Assembly: GCF_004792685.1 (NCBI RefSeq)
Contig: NZ_SRXT01000004.1
Coordinates: 372,001 to 436,000, forward strand
Direction: 5' to 3'
DNA from: Sphingomonas gei
Lineage (GTDB): Bacteria > Pseudomonadota > Alphaproteobacteria > Sphingomonadales > Sphingomonadaceae
DNA length: 64,000 bases
The number at the start of each line of letters is the position of its first letter. The stretch's first letter is position 1. The notes under the pieces were generated by a model. That model ran no database searches. It saw only the letters and a list, made by a program, of their open reading frames with translations, and was not told where the DNA came from. A program made the position numbers and the translations under genes. Shown here in pieces: positions 17,811-26,424 of this stretch.

Positions 17811-18944
17811 TCAGCTGCGGGCTTCGGCTTCCGGCGTCTCGCCGCTCCCATCCGTTGCGGTTTCGCCGCGACCGAACAGCGCGGCGATCCGAGCGAGCAG
17901 CCGCAATTTGGGGGGAAAGAAGAAAAAGGTGAGGTTCAGCGCGATCGCGAGCTGTGTGATCGCCACCGATCCGAGGATGCTGATGATCGACACGGCGATC
18001 GCCAGCGCTACGCCCGATCCAAGGAGATAGGGGCTGTGGAGGCTGGCGAGCCAATAGACCAACGGCATCATGAACAGCAAATGGGTGAGATAGATCGGCA
18101 GCGTCATCTGCCCAAGCCGCCCGAAGAAGCGTCGCGTATCGCGACGGACGCCCAGCGTTTTGCCGAGATAGATTGCGCCGACCATGCCGACGCCCACTGC
18201 GACGAATTTGATCACCGCGCCGGGGGCCACGCTGGTAACCGTCGAGGCGATCCACGCCAGCACGCCGTAACCGACGAGCGCCACCACAGTAGCCGGCACC
18301 GTAGGAAGCGTCGCGGCGCGAAGGATGAGGTCGCGACACACATAGCCGAAGTAAAAATAGAAGAAGAAGCTCAGCGCGCCACGCAGATAATAATCCTGTG
18401 CGAGCAGGTGCAGCCCGTAATGGTCGAGATGCCAGGTCGTCAGCCCGAGCATCGCCAAGGTTACCGCCAGCGCCGCCGCTGCGCAGATTTTCGCGTGGCG
18501 CCGTCCCAATAGCCAGGCGAGCAGCGAATAGGCGCCGAGGCTCCAGATGAACCAGAGATAGGAAGACGGGAAGATCCACGCAGTCAGGATCTGCCAGAGA
18601 TGCTTGCCGTGGGTCGGATCGCGGAAATTGGGGAAGATCGAAAACAGCAGCCAGTCGATCGGAATCCAGATCAGCAGCACCCAGATCAACGCCTTGAGCC
18701 GGCCGTGCCAGAAGCCGCTCCAGCTGCCGTCGAGGTAGCGCCGCGAAAACATGCCCGAGATCATGAAGAAAAGCGGCATGCCGACGGGAGTCACTGCTCC
18801 GATCGCGTTGCGGAGCGTCGCTTGCGGATAGCCCGCCCCTTCAACGAAAAGACCGCCGTGCGACAGCACGATGATCAGGATGATCAGTCCCTTGGCGGTA
18901 TCCGCCCAATAGACTCGATCGTCGTCCCCACCAGTCCCCGTCAT
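17811..18944 (-). CDS. Acyltransferase-3 family membrane protein
   Basis: A 377-residue polytopic protein. YWADTAKGLIILIIVLSHGG near the N-terminus with the conserved histidine, then PLFFMISGMFSRRY and LPIYLTHLLFMMP, place it in the acyltransferase-3 family, in the subgroup with a DxxKG start rather than LDGLRG. About 10 TM segments are visible. It probably decorates the exopolysaccharide with an acyl group. It is monocistronic, convergent with the wzx operon and divergent from the wall hydrolase gene. Confidence 0.82.
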   Translation of the reverse strand: MTGTGGDDDRVYWADTAKGLIILIIVLSHGGLFVEGAGYPQATLRNAIGAVTPVGMPLFFMISGMFSRRYLDGSWSGFWHGRLKALIWVLLIWIPIDWLLFSIFPNFRDPTHGKHLWQILTAWIFPSSYLWFIWSLGAYSLLAWLLGRRHAKICAAAALAVTLAMLGLTTWHLDHYGLHLLAQDYYLRGALSFFFYFYFGYVCRDLILRAATLPTVPATVVALVGYGVLAWIASTVTSVAPGAVIKFVAVGVGMVGAIYLGKTLGVRRDTRRFFGRLGQMTLPIYLTHLLFMMPLVYWLASLHSPYLLGSGVALAIAVSIISILGSVAITQLAIALNLTFFFFPPKLRLLARIAALFGRGETATDGSGETPEAEARS

Positions 18945-19203
18945 TTATGGCCCCCACCGGCAATGCTCCGAAAGCCGGACTCACTCGATACAACAGTGAT
19001 ATTTAGTAAAGTTCAACGCCAAAGCGCGGGTCGCTGCGTGTTTCCGGGACATTTCCGGTAATTCGAGCGTTTTTTGCTGCGTTGCGGTAGGATCACGGTC
19101 GAGTTAGGGCGGAGAACGCATGCCGCCCGGCGACTCTATATGCGTTTGCGCAGACATGCGGGGGCAGGGGACAACTTCCCAAAGCGCGGATTTTAGACGG
19201 CGG

Positions 19204-20508
19204 ATGTTGATGTACGATAATGCACGGGACGCGGCGGCGCGTATCGAGATAATGCGGCAAGCGCGACGCCAGGATGCGCGGCGGCGGTCGATCGTCGTTG
19301 CTGCACTTGCGTGCGCCGCGTTGCTCGTCGTCGGGGTCATGGGCGCAGTGCTGTGGCGCTCGGCCCAGCCAGAAAAACGTCAGCCGGCTGTCACAGCGCA
19401 AGCCGCCGGTGTCGCGGTGAAGCTTCCGGGTATCGATGCGCCGCTACCGGCGGTCGAGCCGCTCGAGTTGAAGCCGCTGCCCGCTTCGGACGCCCGTGCG
19501 ATCAACGCCGCCGTGCCTTTCTCGACTCTGCCAAACCCGGCGGCGCGCAAGTTCATCGCCGGCGGAAGCACCGCGGATATCGTGCGCGCGACCGATTGCC
19601 TGGCCGCGGCCGTCCTCTACGAAGCGGGCGACGACGCAGTCGGCGAGCGCGCCGTGGCGCAGGTCGTGCTCAACCGCGTGCGGCACCCGGCCTTTCCGCA
19701 TACCGTGTGCGGCGTGGTGTTCCAGGGATCCGAGCGCAAGACCGGGTGCCAGTTCACATTTACCTGCGACGGCGCGATGACGCGCATGCCGCCGCCGGCC
19801 GCCTGGGCGCGCGCGCGGGCGATCGCGGCGCAGGCGCTGGCCGGCAATGTCTTCGCTTCGGTGGGCCTCGCGACACACTATCACACCGACTGGGTGGTGC
19901 CTTATTGGAGTTCGAGCCTCGACAAGGTCACCGCGGTCAAGACGCATCTGTTCTTCCGCTGGACAGGCGGCTGGGGGCGGCCGCCGGCTTTCTTCGCTGC
20001 TTATGGGGGTGTCGAACCGTTGATTCCGCAGCTTGCGGCGATTTCCGAGGCGCATCGAGACGCCGCTCTTGCCGGCGATGCCGAAGCGGCAGCGGCCGCG
20101 GCTGCGGCGATTGCCGCTGCCGTGACCTCGGCCGCCCCGCCGCCCTCGCCGAGCTTCGCACCGACCGCGAACAATCCCGACGCCTTTCTGGTGACGTTGG
20201 GTGCCGACGTCGCCGCCGACAGCTATCCCGCGCTGGCGAAACAGGCATGCGGCGCGCGGCCGCGTTGCCTGTTCATGGCGTGGCCCAGCGCGGTGCTGAC
20301 TCCCAAGGCGCTGCCCGCCTCGACGTCGCAGCTCGAGGCGATGACCTTCCACTATCTGCGCGATCCGGGCCTCAAGCAGGACCGCATGCGCTGGGATTGC
20401 AGCCGGACGCGCCGCACCAATCTGGGCGAGTGCCTCAGCCGCCAGTCCGGAGGCGCCCCGGCCCCGGCGGGACCCGCCGCCCCGGTCAGCGGTTCCGCCA
20501 CACCTTGA
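19204..20508 (+). CDS. SleB-type cell wall hydrolase, membrane anchored
   Basis: A 434-residue protein. A single TM segment (about 30-50, SIVVAALACAALLVVGVMGA) is followed by a linker and a SleB/Hydrolase_2 domain at about 131-250: CLAAAVLYEAGDDAVGERA, VVLNRVRHPAFPHTVCGVVF, GCQFTFTCDG and THYHTDWVVPYWS. These enzymes cleave peptidoglycan; here it would act in the periplasm, perhaps opening the wall for envelope machinery. The C-terminal 180 residues have an Ala-rich stretch and a conserved-looking cysteine-containing tail. ATG at 19204 chosen; ATG 19210 is possible. Its 3' end overlaps the convergent GH16 gene by 23 bases. Confidence 0.85.
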   Translation: MLMYDNARDAAARIEIMRQARRQDARRRSIVVAALACAALLVVGVMGAVLWRSAQPEKRQPAVTAQAAGVAVKLPGIDAPLPAVEPLELKPLPASDARAINAAVPFSTLPNPAARKFIAGGSTADIVRATDCLAAAVLYEAGDDAVGERAVAQVVLNRVRHPAFPHTVCGVVFQGSERKTGCQFTFTCDGAMTRMPPPAAWARARAIAAQALAGNVFASVGLATHYHTDWVVPYWSSSLDKVTAVKTHLFFRWTGGWGRPPAFFAAYGGVEPLIPQLAAISEAHRDAALAGDAEAAAAAAAAIAAAVTSAAPPPSPSFAPTANNPDAFLVTLGADVAADSYPALAKQACGARPRCLFMAWPSAVLTPKALPASTSQLEAMTFHYLRDPGLKQDRMRWDCSRTRRTNLGECLSRQSGGAPAPAGPAAPVSGSATP

Positions 20509-21853
20509 ACGAAGCAATCGCCATGTCGCCGGATCCATCGGTGAAGGCGCTGCTGGTCTTCACTGCGACGTTCATCACCGGATAAAAGGGCTCGCTGAAC
20601 GGATTGCGCGCCTGATGTGTCTCGATCCCGTCGACGAACCAGGTGATGTAATCGGCCTGGATGTCGACTGCATAGCGATGCGTCGCCGACGCGATGTTGC
20701 CGATTCCATAGGCCGTGGTCGCGTCGATCCACATGCTGCGGGTGAACTTGCGCTGGTTGATCGGGCCGCCATGGATGTTGGCCGAGATGTCGCGCTCGAA
20801 ATCCCAATTGCTGTTCTGGCCGAAGCCCTCATAGACGTCGATTTCGGGCGGCCAGCCGCGCACCCCGATCAGCCACAATGCGGGCCAGGAGCCGCGGCGA
20901 TTGGGCATTGTCGCGACCCATTCATACTGGCCGTAGGTGACTTGGGTCTCGGGGGTGTTGCGGCCGCTGAGCATCGCCGCGCCGTATTTGTAGCTCACGC
21001 CGCCATAGGTCAGCGGGGTCGCCAGCTTCTGGCTGTGAATGACGAGCTTGCCGTTCTTGATCGCGAAGGCAGGCTCGGCCGAGGGATGCAGCGTATTGTC
21101 CAGATAGAGCCCGGTCTCGGCGTTGCCGGTCTGGGCGCGGCCGTGCGTGAACGAGGTGGAGAGGATGCCGGCACCACCCTTGTCCGACCAGCGCACCGTT
21201 GCCGGGTTCAAGTCATAGGCGAGTGTGCCGCTTGCCTTGAAGGTCCGCGGCAGGCGGAATCCGGCGATGATCGGCTTGGTCGCGAGGGCGCCGGCCTTCG
21301 ACGTCACGATCGCGCTCGATACGCCGGCATTGGCGCCCTGCGGCGCTTCGGGGAAGGAGACCTTGAAATGGCCACCCTCCTTGGTCTTGACGATCTTGAC
21401 GCTGATCGTCTGCACCAGCGGGTCGCCGGGACGGAATATGAGATATTTGTCGACCGCCTCGAAATAGGCACCCGAATAGACATAGTTGGTGCCCGAGCCG
21501 TTTGCGGTCTTGACGCGCACATGCACGGTATTGGGCGTCGCGTGATCGAGGCGGACGGGGATGTCCACTTGCGTCGCGCCGAGCGGATAATTGACGTCGC
21601 CGATCGAGGCGGTCGCGATCGCGGGATAGGTATATTGGGCGATCGGATCGAGCGCGGCCACCGCGCCCGCAGCTTCGGCGCTTTGCGCGGGCTCGGGCGT
21701 GGGGGAGGGGGTCGGCGTCGGCACCACCACTGCCACCGGCTCGCTGGGGGGGACGACCACGACGACGCCGGCGGCGGTTTCGCTGCCGCTCTCGCCGCCG
21801 CAGCCGGAGAGCGCGAGCATAAATATTGGGAAGCAAGCAATACGATGGATCAC
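20486..21853 (-). CDS. GH16 family glycosidase, lipoprotein
   Basis: A 455-residue protein. It begins with a lipoprotein signal (FPIFMLALSGC, lipid Cys at residue 18), a Pro/Thr/Val-rich linker, a Calx-beta-like beta domain at about 75-165, and a GH16 catalytic domain at about 215-455. The catalytic motif is PPEIDVYEG near residue 337 (nucleophile and acid/base glutamates). GH16 enzymes cut beta-1,3/1,4-glucans and galactans; in this place it may trim or release the EPS at the cell surface. A second GH16 gene lies at 32915. The stop overlaps the wall hydrolase gene on the other strand. Confidence 0.87.
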   Translation of the reverse strand: MIHRIACFPIFMLALSGCGGESGSETAAGVVVVVPPSEPVAVVVPTPTPSPTPEPAQSAEAAGAVAALDPIAQYTYPAIATASIGDVNYPLGATQVDIPVRLDHATPNTVHVRVKTANGSGTNYVYSGAYFEAVDKYLIFRPGDPLVQTISVKIVKTKEGGHFKVSFPEAPQGANAGVSSAIVTSKAGALATKPIIAGFRLPRTFKASGTLAYDLNPATVRWSDKGGAGILSTSFTHGRAQTGNAETGLYLDNTLHPSAEPAFAIKNGKLVIHSQKLATPLTYGGVSYKYGAAMLSGRNTPETQVTYGQYEWVATMPNRRGSWPALWLIGVRGWPPEIDVYEGFGQNSNWDFERDISANIHGGPINQRKFTRSMWIDATTAYGIGNIASATHRYAVDIQADYITWFVDGIETHQARNPFSEPFYPVMNVAVKTSSAFTDGSGDMAIASFKVWRNR

Positions 21854-21957
21854 GGCGATAATCCCGATCGAGAGTGACTAATGTCACTATAGAACAGGGA
21901 TGGTCGCTAAGCCGTTAATCTAGCAGGAAAATATTGAGATCCACTAAGCGCGGCGAG

Positions 21958-22431
21958 TCAGCCCAGCAATGCCCAGAGGATCGCTGCCCAGAGGGCGAGG
22001 GTTCCGCCGATGGCTACCGAGGCGCGGACCGGGCGAGGCCATTTGCCGAGCTTCGGCTCAGCCCACTCCCATTCGGACGGGGCGACGAACAATTGCGCGA
22101 CGTTGGTTGTCGGGAATGCGTCGCTCACATGGACGTCTGACAGATATTCTGTGAATTCGCAGCCATAGGTATCACCATCGCTGCGCACGACGCGCGCGGC
22201 GAAGCGGCCGCTTCCCGGCAGGCCTAGCTGGACCATCGCGCCGATCGGCAACGGCTTCGGGCACTGGATATTGAAGCCGCTGGCAGAGAGGTCGCCGACG
22301 ATTACGTCGATTGGAGCGTCGTCCGGCCCGCGCAGCGTGCTTGCTTCCGCCACGGAGCGCCGATCACCCGCGCGGCGATCGCCGCGCGACAGCGGCTGGG
22401 CGGACATATTGTGCTTCAGTGCTGCGCTCAT
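21958..22431 (-). CDS. PilZ domain protein with C-terminal membrane anchor
   Basis: A 157-residue protein. RRAGDRR (RxxxR) near residue 19 and DLSASGF near 47 form the c-di-GMP-binding PilZ signature, followed by a beta-barrel region to about residue 100 and one TM helix at the end (ASVAIGGTLALWAAILWALL). It probably senses c-di-GMP at the inner membrane and adjusts EPS synthesis, as PilZ proteins do in cellulose and alginate systems (inference). It is encoded alone between the GH16 gene and the small gene at 22647. Confidence 0.85.
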   Translation of the reverse strand: MSAALKHNMSAQPLSRGDRRAGDRRSVAEASTLRGPDDAPIDVIVGDLSASGFNIQCPKPLPIGAMVQLGLPGSGRFAARVVRSDGDTYGCEFTEYLSDVHVSDAFPTTNVAQLFVAPSEWEWAEPKLGKWPRPVRASVAIGGTLALWAAILWALLG

Positions 22432-22646
22432 GGGTTCGTGCGATAAATGGAATAGGTTTCCGGTGCGTAAACGCGGCGTGGGGATTGAGAGGGAGGCTCC
22501 GCATTAGCATCGCACCATCGGTAGATCGCGTAGGTAGAACGCCTGATAGTGTCGCGGTGGAAACGATTTGCGTCAATGCGGCTTTTAGGTAAGACAGGCA
22601 TGGGTTGATAATCATGGTTAAAGGGCGAAGACCCTGGGAGAGCGAA

Positions 22647-22835
22647 GTGAAGAAATCCATCGCCTCGATACACCGCGGAGCGCGCGGACTATTTCTGCAA
22701 CACAATGCATTCATGCTGCAGCGCATCGGAGACGGCGCGGACGCACCACGTTCCTTGGCCAGCTTTCGCGGCGTCTTGATCGCGGCTGGGATTTCGCTCG
22801 CTTTCTGGGCGGGCGTCGCACAAGTGGTTTTTTGA
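22647..22835 (+). CDS. Small membrane protein, unknown
   Basis: A possible 62-residue protein: a basic N-terminus (MKKSIASIHRGARGLF), a short polar middle part, and one C-terminal TM helix (GVLIAAGISLAFWAGVAQVV). GTG at 22647 has GGGAG six bases upstream; ATG at 22614 and 22605 extend the frame. Its codon use is less GC3-biased than neighbouring genes. No family is recognised. It ends two bases before the convergent sugar transferase gene. Confidence 0.45.
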   Translation: MKKSIASIHRGARGLFLQHNAFMLQRIGDGADAPRSLASFRGVLIAAGISLAFWAGVAQVVF

Positions 22836-22837
22836 GG

Positions 22838-23500
22838 TCAGCTTGATCCGCGCGCCATCAACACGGCGGGCACGGTGAATACCAAGATCCGCATGTACAG
22901 CGTCAGGCTCTGGCTGCGCGCATAAGTGACGTCCATCGCCACGCGGCGCCGATAGGACACGTCGTTGCGTCCGCTGATCTGCCACAATCCAGTGATGCCG
23001 GGACGCACGCTGATATAATCCAGGAAGTAACGGCCATAGCGCCCGACTTCGCTCTGCGTGATCGGGCGCGGCCCGACCAGACTCATCTCGCCGACCAGCA
23101 CATTCCAGAACTGCGGGAGTTCGTCCAAACTGCTGACTCGGAGGAACTTGCCGACCAGGGTGACGCGCGGATCGTTCTTGAGCTTCTGGTCGCGGAGCCA
23201 CGATGCGCGCGATTCGGGGCACGTCGCCAGCAGATGTTGGAGACGCTCATCGGCATCGACGACCATCGTCCGGAATTTCAGGCACAGGAACTCGCGGCCA
23301 TTGTGGCCGATCCGCTTATGGCGAAACAGCACGGGGCCACGGTCGCACAGCAGCATCGCGAGCACGACGAGGAGCAGCACCGGCGCGAAAAAGACAAGCG
23401 CCAGCGCCGCGCCGCCGACATCGATCGTCCGCAACCAGCGCGGTAGCGCCAGGGCGGGCATTTCGATCCTCAATGGCGCCATGATCGACGCTTGCTGCAT
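22838..23500 (-). CDS. Undecaprenyl-phosphate sugar phosphotransferase (ExoY-like)
   Basis: A 220-residue initiating transferase that links the first sugar phosphate to undecaprenyl phosphate. After one TM hairpin (about 28-50) come the bac_transf signatures: FRHKRIGHNG, FLCLKFRTM, SSLDELPQFWNVL, GEMSLVGPRP and RPGITGLWQISGR. It is the short ExoY form with no extra N-terminal membrane domain. ATG at 23500 has GAGGT upstream; ATG 23482 is an alternative. The start of repeat-unit synthesis therefore lies in the middle of the EPS region, divergent from the fused acylation gene. Confidence 0.93.
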   Translation of the reverse strand: MQQASIMAPLRIEMPALALPRWLRTIDVGGAALALVFFAPVLLLVVLAMLLCDRGPVLFRHKRIGHNGREFLCLKFRTMVVDADERLQHLLATCPESRASWLRDQKLKNDPRVTLVGKFLRVSSLDELPQFWNVLVGEMSLVGPRPITQSEVGRYGRYFLDYISVRPGITGLWQISGRNDVSYRRRVAMDVTYARSQSLTLYMRILVFTVPAVLMARGSS

Positions 23501-23554
23501 GCGTACTTACCTCGAACCTCGTCTTGCGACGCTGAAACCTGCGCTACAGCATCG

Positions 23555-23569
23555 AATGCTGCACCGCAG
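23555..23569 (-). promoter_or_regulatory. Candidate EPS regulatory motif CTGCGGTGCAGCATT
   Basis: It lies about 55 bases upstream of the sugar phosphotransferase start and matches the 23686 copy at 13 of 15 positions. Confidence 0.3.
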
Positions 23570-23685
23570 CAAAAATCCATTACCCGCGCCGATTGAGAAT
23601 TCAAGAGCTTACACAAAGACGTTTTCGCCCACATAGATCGTCAGCTTCGCTCTGTGAGTGTGGAACATTAATCAATAAGAATGTA

Positions 23686-23700
23686 CTGCGTTGCAACATT
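23686..23700 (+). promoter_or_regulatory. Candidate EPS regulatory motif CTGCGTTGCAACATT
   Basis: It shares an exact 12-mer (TGCGTTGCAACA) with the inverted repeat before the wzx operon. It lies about 207 bases upstream of the fused A-T-acyltransferase gene. Confidence 0.4.
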
Positions 23701-23907
23701 AAATGTGCGAACGCGGGACAGTGAGACTGGCGTTGGAACAAAAATTCAAATGCCAGCGCATTTTACAAACATAACCTAAGATAACCTAGCGGCATGCCGA
23801 AGGGCGAGATTGTGCCGTCGCGACACGGTTTTGCGGCATTGCAACACCATTCGGGACCTGCGAGAGAGCCGCGATGCAACGCGCGCGGCTGGCCAGGAGA
23901 ATTCGGC

Positions 23908-26421
23908 GTGACACCGCGGGTACTTGAAGTCGTCGCCATCGAGGCGCGCGCCTCGATCGACTTCGTCGGCGCCGTATTCCAATGCACGCGTGATGGCGAG
24001 GCGTTCGTGATCGCGGCGAGTGCCGAAATCGCCACGCGCTACCCGGGCCTGAAGATTCGCAGATTCGTGCGGACGGGCGAGCGCCAAGGCTGGTTCTCGG
24101 AGAGCCTGCCTGCCCGCGGCGGCGCGTCGATCGCGCAAGTCAGCTTCACTTCGGGCACGACCGGCACCCCCAAGGGGATCGCACTGAGCCACGACGCCGT
24201 CGCCGATACGATCGGCCGGCTGAACGCATTCATGGGGGTCACCCCTGAAATCCGGGAGTATCTCGGGGTTCCCCCGACCTTTTCATTCGGCCTGGGCCGC
24301 GTTCGCGCCGCCGCCGCGGCGGGCGGCGCGATCTACCTCCCCGAAAAGGGATTCGATCCGCGCGAGTTCGGGGCGATGCTCGCTGCCGGCGAAGTCAACG
24401 CCTTGTCGCTCGTACCGACGCTCGCACGCGTCCTGCTCGAACATTGCGACCAGATCGGCGTGGCGGGGGCTTCGCTTCGCTGGATGGAACTCGGCAGCCA
24501 ATATTTGAGCTGCGCCGAAAAGGAGGCGCTGCGAAGCCTGTTCCCCAATGCGCGGATTGTCCAGCATTACGGGCTGACCGAAGCGTCGCGAACCACCCTG
24601 CTCGATATCGCCGGCACTCGCGGTGCCGCGCTCGATTCGGTCGGCCAGCCGGTCGGCGCAACCGAGATCGGCATTGCCGAAGACGGCAGGATCCGAATTC
24701 GTGGTCCCCATGTGGCATCGCATTGGATCGACAATGACGGTTGGCACGCGCTCGTCGACGCGGACGGATGGCTCGTCACCAACGATCTGGGCGCGATCGA
24801 GGACGGCTTCCTGTATTTCCAGGGGCGCGCCGACGATCTGATCAACTGCGGCGGCATCAAGCTGGTCCCCGAGCTGCTCGAGGAGAAGCTGCGCGCCCGG
24901 CTGTCCTTGGCCGGCGGCCTCGCGGCCACGCGCGTGCCCGACACGCAGCGTGGCGACGGAATCCTCATCGCTGTGGAAGATACGGTCGCCCCGCCGGATG
25001 CCGAAATTCTCGCAATCGCCCGCGCGGCACTGGCGGAGCACGGTCTCTCGCCGGGCAATGCGCTTCATCTTCTTCGGCTCGCGGCGCTGCCGGTGACGGC
25101 GACGGGCAAGGTCCAGCGGCGCGAACTCGCGCGGATCGCCGAGGAAAGCGGAGTGCTGACGCCGATCGCGATCGACCTGCCGCTCGACGAGGACGGCGCC
25201 CATTCGCTGCGATCGGCGGTCGCCAGACTGCTCGGGATCGCCGAGGTCCCCGAATCGGCGAGCTTCATCGAGCTTGGCGGCGATTCGCTCAATTACGTTC
25301 ATGTCTCGATGCTGATCGACGAGCGGTTGGGCTATCTTCCCGAACGCTGGGAACACATGCCGCTGGCGGCACTCGATCAGCTGTCGCCCGTCAAAGGCAC
25401 GGGCGCGGTCGTCGACAGCAGCGTGCTGGTGCGCGCGATCGCGATCCTGCTCGTCGTGCTCGACCATGCCTGGATCAATGCGGCCGGGGGTGCCGCCGTC
25501 GCGCTGATGCTCGTGGCGGGCCAGAATTTCGCGCGCTTCCAGGTGCCGAAGGTGTTGCAGGGCCGCGGGCGGGCCTTGCTAGCGGCAACATTCTGGCGCG
25601 TCCTGCTGCCCTATTTCGCATTCGTGACGCTGACTTTGGTCGGTCACCACCGGATGTTCTGGCCGCAATATCTACTGGTCAGCAACTTCACCGAGGGGGT
25701 TACCAACGCTGCGGGTAATCGTCTTCTCGTGCCTTACTGGTTCATGGAAGACTATCTGCTCTACGTGCTGCTGTTCACCGGGCTGCTGTCGCTCGGCTGG
25801 GCGCGAACGGCGATGCGCGCTTCGGCCTGGCGCTTCGCGCTCGTCCTCGTCGCAACCCTGCTGCCGCTCGGGATGGTGGGGCCATTCCTCCGTGGCTTCT
25901 GGCCATTTTACTCGCAGACGCTGATTTCAGTGGGTTGGATATTCGCGCTGGGCTGGCTGATCTTCGAAGCCGATACCGCCGCGCGCAAGCGGGTGGCGTG
26001 GGTGCTCGCGGCGGTCGGGTTGGTGTGGAGCTTTGGCTTCGAGCAAGTCGCCGGGGTCTCGGGCGACGGCCTTCCCGCATTCTACGATGCGGTGCGCAGA
26101 TTGTCCGGCGACGCGCCGAGCCTGCGCCAGTGGATTTTCATCGCCACTCAAATCGGCGCGGTCTGGCTGCTGATCAACGTACGACGGATTTCGGCACCGC
26201 CGCTGGTGGCACGCGGTGCGGCGATCGTCGCGTCGGCGAGCCTCTACATCTATATGTGCCACCCGTTCGTGCTGCATTTCATCAGCCAGCACGGGACGCT
26301 CGTCACGGCTATCCCGGCGGTCGCGGCCAGCGCGGCGGTGGGCATCGCCCTGTGGCGGGCCATCGCACTCGTAGAGAAACTACTGGTGCGGCTGCGCGGT
26401 CGCACCCAGCCGCCGCGCTGA
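23908..26421 (+). CDS. Adenylation-carrier-acyltransferase fusion protein (A-T-AT3)
   Basis: An 837-residue single-chain acylation enzyme. The adenylation domain (about 1-420) shows FTSGTTGTPKG near 80, HYGLTEASRTT and a final VTATGKVQRREL with the catalytic lysine. The carrier domain has ELGGDSLNY with Ser460 as phosphopantetheine site. From about residue 501 to the end is a polytopic membrane acyltransferase like the separate protein at 14703 (VLVRAIAILLVVLDHAW, GQNFARF, YIYMCHPF). After the carrier helix both proteins share LGxLPExWExMxL. GTG at 23908 is preferred over ATG 23794 because AGGAGA lies seven bases upstream. Compared with the ligase at 13030, the adenylation domain lacks about 40 N-terminal residues. 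Acyl substrate unknown. Confidence 0.85.
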   Translation: MTPRVLEVVAIEARASIDFVGAVFQCTRDGEAFVIAASAEIATRYPGLKIRRFVRTGERQGWFSESLPARGGASIAQVSFTSGTTGTPKGIALSHDAVADTIGRLNAFMGVTPEIREYLGVPPTFSFGLGRVRAAAAAGGAIYLPEKGFDPREFGAMLAAGEVNALSLVPTLARVLLEHCDQIGVAGASLRWMELGSQYLSCAEKEALRSLFPNARIVQHYGLTEASRTTLLDIAGTRGAALDSVGQPVGATEIGIAEDGRIRIRGPHVASHWIDNDGWHALVDADGWLVTNDLGAIEDGFLYFQGRADDLINCGGIKLVPELLEEKLRARLSLAGGLAATRVPDTQRGDGILIAVEDTVAPPDAEILAIARAALAEHGLSPGNALHLLRLAALPVTATGKVQRRELARIAEESGVLTPIAIDLPLDEDGAHSLRSAVARLLGIAEVPESASFIELGGDSLNYVHVSMLIDERLGYLPERWEHMPLAALDQLSPVKGTGAVVDSSVLVRAIAILLVVLDHAWINAAGGAAVALMLVAGQNFARFQVPKVLQGRGRALLAATFWRVLLPYFAFVTLTLVGHHRMFWPQYLLVSNFTEGVTNAAGNRLLVPYWFMEDYLLYVLLFTGLLSLGWARTAMRASAWRFALVLVATLLPLGMVGPFLRGFWPFYSQTLISVGWIFALGWLIFEADTAARKRVAWVLAAVGLVWSFGFEQVAGVSGDGLPAFYDAVRRLSGDAPSLRQWIFIATQIGAVWLLINVRRISAPPLVARGAAIVASASLYIYMCHPFVLHFISQHGTLVTAIPAVAASAAVGIALWRAIALVEKLLVRLRGRTQPPR

Positions 26422-26424
26422 GAT

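Larger units (their letters stand above)
23501..23907. promoter_or_regulatory. 407-base divergent intergenic region, AT-rich
   Basis: This separates the sugar phosphotransferase and the fused acylation gene. It is clearly AT-richer than the flanks, mainly at 23600-23780. Two copies of a related motif are present: reverse-strand CTGCGGTGCAGCATT at 23555-23569 and CTGCGTTGCAACATT at 23686-23700. AGGAGA at 23895-23900 is the ribosome site for the GTG at 23908. No small gene is convincing, although the fused gene has an in-frame ATG at 23794. Confidence 0.6.
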
